NCBI GenBank assembly: GCA_030613915.1
Contig: JAUWKY010000080.1
Span: forward strand, 1-8,356
Reading direction: 5' to 3'
DNA from: Syntrophobacterales bacterium
GTDB taxonomy: Bacteria; Desulfobacterota; Syntrophobacteria; BM002
DNA: 8,356 bases
Shown: piece by piece, positions 5,264 through 8,356 of the stretch
Layout: every line of letters starts with the position of its first letter
Numbering within the stretch: position 1 is the first letter of the stretch
Position numbers and translations under genes: made by a program
The notes under the pieces: generated by a model
Seen by the model: the letters and a program-made list of their open reading frames with translations, nothing else
Told to the model about the DNA's origin: nothing
Database searches by the model: none

Positions 5264-5689
5264 ATGGGCACGGCAAGGCGGATGACCAAGATGGAAGCCA
5301 TTCAAAAAGCATTAGAACTTGCTGATAAACTCCAATATGTGTTTGTCGCTACGGCGGACGCCAAAGGCCTGCCTCATGTGGCTGCCGCCGGCAAGCTCAA
5401 GTTGGAATCGGATGGGCTAGTGGCAGTAACTGCCTGGTTTTGCCCTGGCACAGTAGATAACTTGCAGCATAATCACCGTATCGCTCTAGTGGTATGGGAT
5501 GCTATTGAGGACACTGGCTATCAGCTTGTAGGTGAGGTGCAGCGAATGGAAGAGTTGGCTTTCCTAGATGGCTACGCGCCAGGGATAGAAGGTCCAACTC
5601 CTAGCCCTCAGGTAGAAAGACAACTGCTCGTTCGGGTGGACATGGTTTTAGCTTTCAGCCATGCACCCCACAGTGATGTTGAAGAGTAG
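5264..5689 (+). CDS. pyridoxamine 5'-phosphate oxidase-like FMN-binding protein
   Basis: This protein of up to 141 aa has the FMN-binding split-barrel fold of the pyridoxamine 5'-phosphate oxidase superfamily. The pattern starts with a helix (residues 9-23), then the first strands VFVATADAKGLPHVAAAGKL (26-45). Next come the aromatic VTAWFCPGTVDNLQHNHRIA segment (55-74), which typically forms the phosphate/flavin loop, and ALVVWDAIEDTGYQLVGEV. Short single-domain members bind FMN, F420 or haem and are mostly uncharacterised, so true pyridoxal phosphate synthesis is unlikely. The start is uncertain: ATG 5264 has GAGGA only 3 bases upstream, while ATGs at 5282 and 5291 are also possible, 5291 having AAGGCGG at 9 bases. 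No membrane or signal segment is seen. It may be co-transcribed with the 71-aa gene 104 bases downstream. Confidence 0.85.
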   Translation: MGTARRMTKMEAIQKALELADKLQYVFVATADAKGLPHVAAAGKLKLESDGLVAVTAWFCPGTVDNLQHNHRIALVVWDAIEDTGYQLVGEVQRMEELAFLDGYAPGIEGPTPSPQVERQLLVRVDMVLAFSHAPHSDVEE

Positions 5690-5793
5690 AGCATTCACGC
5701 CCGACAATGTTGTCTGAATAAACATAAGAAAGTCGAGATAAAGCATTTCTCGCCTAGCCAATGAGGGGCTATAGGGCTGAGAGGAGGTCTACC

Positions 5794-6009
5794 ATGGCTA
5801 TTTCAGGGAAATATGGCAAAATAGACATTCAGAAAATAGGCGAAGACGAACCGGTGTTTATCTTGCGGGCTCAAGACAGGCTTGCTGACGGGGTCATTGA
5901 AATATATAAAGTCATAACGTCTATGCACGGGTCTGGCCTTGGTGAAGGGCTTGACAAAGAGATCGAACGTTTCCGCAGCTGGGGCGGTCAAAAGAAGATG
6001 CCAGATTAG
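5794..6009 (+). CDS. 71-aa conserved-looking hypothetical protein
   Basis: The ATG at 5794 is chosen because a perfect AGGAGGT ribosome-binding site lies 6 bases upstream; a longer in-frame start at 5761 has none. The protein begins MAISGKYGKIDIQKIGEDEP and continues VFILRAQDRLADGVIEIYKV. A C-terminal helix with IERFRSWGGQKKMPD follows. The EPVFILRAQD-x-LA core and the closing W-x3-KK-x-PD resemble small uncharacterised proteins I have seen in phage-related and bacterial genomes, but I cannot name a family. It is soluble, without cysteine or a signal peptide. It follows the flavoprotein gene on the same strand and converges with the GYD remnant 33 bases away. Confidence 0.65.
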   Translation: MAISGKYGKIDIQKIGEDEPVFILRAQDRLADGVIEIYKVITSMHGSGLGEGLDKEIERFRSWGGQKKMPD

Positions 6010-6042
6010 TCGACATTATTTCCAAGTGACTGTGACACCACC

Positions 6043-6294
6043 TCACGGTCGATGATGATCACCCCCTGTCACCTTCACCTCCCAAGAATTGTGGGTGATA
6101 AGGATCAGGGTCTCTAACAGCGAGTCCAGAAACTCCTCCCAAGGTGTGCCCTCTAGGGTCTCGGTGGTGGAGTGACCGTACCCACGAATGATCATTGCCG
6201 CCTTCTCGACCTCTTTGGGATCGTCTGCTTCCACGATATCAACCACATCGAAGCGGCCTAGAAAGTAGGAAAAGCAACCTTCGATCGAGTAAGT
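6043..6294 (-). pseudogene. GYD-domain protein lacking its N-terminal half
   Basis: GYD-domain proteins are small, about 90-110-aa alpha-beta proteins of unknown function. The visible part matches the second half of the domain: YFLGRFDVVDIVEADDPKEV, then AAMIIRGYGHSTTETLEGTP and WEEFLDSL. Family members normally have a first strand and helix of about 45 residues (MxTYIxLTKLT...) before the LGxYD motif. Here the frame is open only back to a TAA at 6295-6297. An internal GTG at 6246 would give 67 aa, but it splits the LGRFDVV motif and has no ribosome-binding site. No N-terminal half is visible in any frame upstream. A diverged repeat copy sits 41 bases beyond the break. I infer a 5'-truncated, decayed gene. 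Confidence 0.6.
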
Positions 6295-6334
6295 TTAAGC
6301 CCTACCAGCCTACTGGGCTACTGCATATAATCCT

Positions 6335-6381
6335 TTAATCTACACTCGGCTGGAATTTACCGTGGCACAGTATATTGTGAG
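6335..6381. repeat. diverged intergenic repeat, copy A
   Basis: This 47-bp block aligns with 7253-7300 at about 79% identity (38 of 48 columns, one gap). Shared cores include TTAATCTA, CTGGAATTTA, TGGCACA and a TTG-x2-AG end. Both copies lie in gaps between minus-strand genes. On the plus strand the TGGCAC-N6-TTG arrangement recalls a sigma-54 promoter, but the spacing is one base too long in both copies. Confidence 0.5.
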
Positions 6382-6406
6382 ATGTCATGGGACTGTTGAC
6401 ACGGCC

Positions 6407-6453
6407 AAAAAGAAGCCCCCACTGACCAGCCCATCCAAAATGGTCAGTAGGGG
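6407..6453 (-). terminator. intrinsic terminator of the secreted 130-aa protein gene
   Basis: In the minus-strand transcript CCCCUACUGACCA (6453-6441) pairs with UGGUCAGUGGGGG (6428-6416). The result is a 13-bp stem with one G-U wobble and a 12-nt loop. It is followed by CUUCUUUUU (6415-6407). The wobble would be a C-A mismatch on the plus strand, so the minus orientation is supported. It lies 69 bases past the stop of the gene at 6522. Confidence 0.8.
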
Positions 6454-6521
6454 CAAAAGGAAAACGCATATCGATACGCTAATCCTGACAGGTTTCTCTC
6501 TCAGATTCTGCCGTCTGCTAG

Positions 6522-6914
6522 TTAGCCTTCCAAATGATACTTACGTTTTTTTGCACCTTCTGCATGGACCACAGACTCTAAGACACGGTAAGATCTGCCT
6601 TCCTGGGTAACTAAAAAGTCGATATCGTACTTTTTACCCTGTTGATCGACAAAGTCGGCACAGCTCACGTAGAAATCACCCTTCTTCACAATGCCTTCGT
6701 GCAGCTTGTCAAGGGTCAGCCACTTTAACTCGCCTTTTGTGGCATCGTAAATCGCGTATCTCCCATCCACGCTATTGTGTTTAACGTGTTCACTCATAGC
6801 AGCTTGAATGCCAGCCCGCATCTGACCTTTGATACTAGGATCGTCAGCAGCAAAGCCGGCGGTTACAATTCCCAAAACGAGGAACACGGCTGTAACGAGG
6901 CTAAGATATTTCAT
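6522..6914 (-). CDS. exported conserved hypothetical protein
   Basis: This 130-aa protein has a clear Sec signal peptide: MKYLSLVTAVFLVLGIVTAG with a positively charged start, a hydrophobic core and a likely type-I cleavage after GFA or GFAA (residues 20-23). The mature part, about 108 aa, contains a helix (24-47), then DGRYAIYDATKGELKWLTLD (50-69), KLHEGIVKKGDFYVSCADFV (70-89) and DIDFLVTQEGRSYRVLES, ending in a basic tail (KKRKYHLEG). One cysteine is present in the mature protein, so no disulfide is expected. This beta-rich periplasmic pattern resembles uncharacterised proteins of NC10/Nitrospirota/Desulfobacterota type; I know no function. The ATG at 6914 follows an AAGGGGGG ribosome-binding site, a 22-bp-spaced direct repeat lies about 75-112 bases upstream, and a strong terminator follows. 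It therefore looks like a single-gene unit with its own control. Confidence 0.8.
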   Translation of the reverse strand: MKYLSLVTAVFLVLGIVTAGFAADDPSIKGQMRAGIQAAMSEHVKHNSVDGRYAIYDATKGELKWLTLDKLHEGIVKKGDFYVSCADFVDQQGKKYDIDFLVTQEGRSYRVLESVVHAEGAKKRKYHLEG

Positions 6915-6988
6915 GGGTTCCCCCCTTTTGTGGGTTACAGGTCATCCGGTTGCATCTATGGCGAGGAGCGGGGAAGGTGTTTGATAAC

Positions 6989-7026
6989 GTTAGAGAAACA
7001 GCAGGAGAAGGTTAGAGAGACAGCAG
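6989..7026. repeat. two 16-bp direct repeats with 22-bp period
   Basis: GTTAGAGAAACAGCAG (6989-7004) recurs as GTTAGAGAGACAGCAG (7011-7026) with one mismatch. The 22-bp spacing places both copies on the same DNA face. On the minus strand they read CTGCTGT-YTCTCTAAC, 75-112 bases upstream of the secreted-protein start. This suits tandem activator sites, although a simple duplication is equally possible. Confidence 0.5.
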
Positions 7027-7058
7027 CGTTCTTACCTTTTGTACGCCCGTCTATTGAC

Positions 7059-7068
7059 CCACCGGTGG
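7059..7068. promoter_or_regulatory. 10-bp palindrome CCACCGGTGG
   Basis: A perfect palindrome about 145 bases upstream of the secreted-protein start, next to the tandem repeats. It could be a dimeric regulator site, but it is short enough to occur by chance. Confidence 0.2.
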
Positions 7069-7124
7069 TTTCCTTTTCCTCGAAGCTTAACATCATACTC
7101 AATTGATATGATCATCGAGCATAA

Positions 7125-7181
7125 CTCTGACTCACTGAACGGTCAACAGAGATAGGATTTTTTGTGGGATTTCAGTCAGAG
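7125..7181. repeat. 8-bp inverted repeat
   Basis: CTCTGACT (7125-7132) and AGTCAGAG (7174-7181) are exact inverted copies separated by 41 bases. The long loop and lack of a T-tract argue against a terminator for the leftward lipoprotein gene. The function is unknown. Confidence 0.3.
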
Positions 7182-7252
7182 CAGAAAATGGTGGTTTCTT
7201 ATTTGATGAGACATGTAGACTCAACATCGATCACTTGAAAAGTATAAGTTCC

Positions 7253-7300
7253 TTAATCTAAACGTCTGCTGGAATTTAGTCTGGCACAATATGTTGAAAG
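7253..7300. repeat. diverged intergenic repeat, copy B
   Basis: This is the partner of 6335-6381, starting 18 bases after the lipoprotein gene's stop. It shares TTAATCTA, GCTGGAATTTA and TGGCACA. Its right end runs into TTGAAAGTTTTCAA (7294-7307), a near-perfect palindrome that copy A lacks. Confidence 0.5.
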
Positions 7301-7318
7301 TTTTCAAGGCAGGGGAGG

Positions 7319-8356
7319 CTAGAGGAAGAGTGTCTCACCGTGGTTGAGATGGACCAGCCGGTCCGATAGACCTTCTTTTTCCATCTCTTTCTCTATATCA
7401 ATCGGCGGGAAATGTACGGGTTCATCACCCAGGCGGAATGTTCCCCAGTGTATTACCAGTAGCCGAGCCGCCCCCAGTTCCTTAAAAGCCTGTACCGTTT
7501 CACTTGGATTCATGTGGCTGCCGGCCATGAACCAGCGGGGCTCATAGGCGCCGAGGTTAATGATTGCCAGATCGATGGAGAATTCTCTGCCAATTTCCTG
7601 GAAGCGATCAAAATAGGCCGTGTCCCCCGAAATAAAAATTGTTGGCCCAGTCTTGGTTCTGAGCATGTAGGAACCCCAGAGTGACCGGTTCGGCCCTTCC
7701 AGCGGGTTCCGCAGGGGCCAGGGATCGCATGGTATCAGCGTAATCTCTCGCTTGCCATCATCGAAGCTGTCAAGCCAGTCCAGCCTTGTGCGCTGGGTCA
7801 TCTTGAGATCGGCAAATATGGCGGCATAGCCCAGGGGACTGATACCATGGGTGTCCCGGCCCAGAGCAGCCAGCGAGCGGGTATCCAGGTGATCGTAGTG
7901 TCCGTGGGATATGAGGACGTGGTCTGGTCGCGGGATCTCTCGGACATCAAACTCTAGCGGGGTAAAATCCTTGATGAATCGAAAGATTTCAGAAAAGACC
8001 GGATCCACCACTATGAACTGATCCTGATCCTTAATCATGACGCTGGCATGTTTTATAAAAGTGACCGATAGGCTGCCGTGATCTCTGATGGGTTGCCAAT
8101 CGATGGATACCGGCACCACCTGCTCCTGGTCGTAATAGGACTTGAACTGGTTCTCGCTGAACAGTTTCCAGTGGAGAACGCGTAACATGTTCCCATGTTC
8201 TTTGTTGCTGAAGGGGTTAACAAAGCGATTATCACCGTGATGGAGTTTTGCTTGGGCCAGTTCTCGCAGACTGTAGTCATTGAAGAGTGAGGGCGGGGCT
8301 ACCTCCGCGGCTTGGCCGGCACTGGTCTTAATATTCGTGCAGCCAGCGAGGAGGTG
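7319..8356 (-). CDS. metallo-beta-lactamase-fold lipoprotein (RomA/NAPE-PLD-like), partial at window edge
   Basis: The frame is open to the window edge, so the ATG at 8188 is internal; 345 codons are visible. The edge begins HLLAGCTNIK, a lipobox (L-A-G-C), so the protein is probably a lipoprotein anchored after the periplasmic transit of a signal peptide whose start lies outside. Next come RFVNPFSN and LRVLHWKLF, then the hydrolase fold: TFIKHASVMI, the metal motif HGHYDH (visible residues 151-156), FISGDTAYF (Asp 245), SHMNP (His 281) and VIHWGTFRLGDEP (His 303). This is the order of the RomA/UlaG/NAPE-PLD-like branch, zinc hydrolases often acting on phosphoesters or lipids; the substrate is unknown. 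Where this branch usually has PAQHWS before the LWGSY motif, this protein has PCDPWPLRN, lacking the expected ligand His. No terminator is obvious after the stop. Confidence 0.9.
   Translation of the reverse strand, partial: HLLAGCTNIKTSAGQAAEVAPPSLFNDYSLRELAQAKLHHGDNRFVNPFSNKEHGNMLRVLHWKLFSENQFKSYYDQEQVVPVSIDWQPIRDHGSLSVTFIKHASVMIKDQDQFIVVDPVFSEIFRFIKDFTPLEFDVREIPRPDHVLISHGHYDHLDTRSLAALGRDTHGISPLGYAAIFADLKMTQRTRLDWLDSFDDGKREITLIPCDPWPLRNPLEGPNRSLWGSYMLRTKTGPTIFISGDTAYFDRFQEIGREFSIDLAIINLGAYEPRWFMAGSHMNPSETVQAFKELGAARLLVIHWGTFRLGDEPVHFPPIDIEKEMEKEGLSDRLVHLNHGETLFL

Larger units (their letters stand above)
6915..7318. other. 404-base intergenic region with repeats and palindromes
   Basis: No convincing gene lies between the secreted-protein start and the lipoprotein stop. 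The region holds a tandem pair of 16-bp repeats (6989-7026), a 10-bp palindrome CCACCGGTGG (7059-7068), an 8-bp inverted repeat (CTCTGACT at 7125-7132, AGTCAGAG at 7174-7181) and repeat copy B (7253-7300). A plus-strand frame crossing it overlaps the secreted-protein gene and lacks a ribosome-binding site. Confidence 0.5.

Noticed and set aside
6366..6381. Sigma-54 promoter at TGGCAC...TTG
   Set aside because: Spacing is one base longer than the -24/-12 consensus in both repeat copies, and no plus-strand gene follows.
8053..8280. 75-aa minus-strand frame at the right edge
   Set aside because: Shadow of the metallo-hydrolase lipoprotein, whose true frame continues to the window edge with a lipobox.
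1..8356. CRISPR array, tRNA, rRNA, toxin-antitoxin pair or intact insertion sequence
   Set aside because: No regularly spaced repeats, cloverleaf, rRNA-like text, paired small toxin/antitoxin genes or transposase motifs were found by reading both strands.

Overview
The window is bacterial chromosomal DNA of moderate GC content with rather loose gene packing. A lipobox protein and a Sec-exported protein point to a Gram-negative cell. An AF1514-family protein (known from Archaeoglobus and sulfate-reducing Desulfobacterota), a SagB/ThcOx-type fragment, a GYD-domain remnant and many small conserved hypotheticals fit an uncultured Desulfobacterota, Nitrospirota or NC10-like lineage. That assignment is inferred from family resemblance and is not certain.

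Left part (1-2400): a plus-strand small gene (288-578) is followed by minus-strand genes for a 74-aa protein, a DUF6788-like 129-aa protein and a Mn-type superoxide dismutase with a recognisable promoter. The 279-base gap beyond the dismutase holds that promoter and an 87-bp inverted-repeat element.

Middle (2400-4950): minus-strand genes encode a CBS-CBS-ACT-like regulatory protein, an AF1514-family protein and an 88-aa hypothetical. Next comes a truncated, frameshifted SagB/ThcOx-type oxidoreductase gene that still has a ribosome-binding site and a good -35 box.

Right-centre (4950-6010), plus strand: a 42-aa cysteine-rich peptide with five consecutive cysteines, which is too short for ordinary gene calling; a perfect 13-bp hairpin; a pyridoxamine-phosphate-oxidase-like flavoprotein; and a 71-aa conserved hypothetical.

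Right part (6040-8356), minus strand: a GYD-domain gene lacking its N-terminus, a secreted 130-aa protein with its own intrinsic terminator, and a metallo-beta-lactamase-fold lipoprotein that runs off the window edge. A diverged 48-bp repeat occurs in both intergenic gaps here.

Most genes have their own strong Shine-Dalgarno sequence and sit 90-280 bases from the next, so they look like single transcription units. Detoxification and stress (superoxide dismutase, flavin proteins) is the only loose shared theme. No complete defence system, CRISPR array, tRNA, rRNA or intact insertion sequence was seen. The most unusual item is the cysteine-rich peptide and its surroundings.
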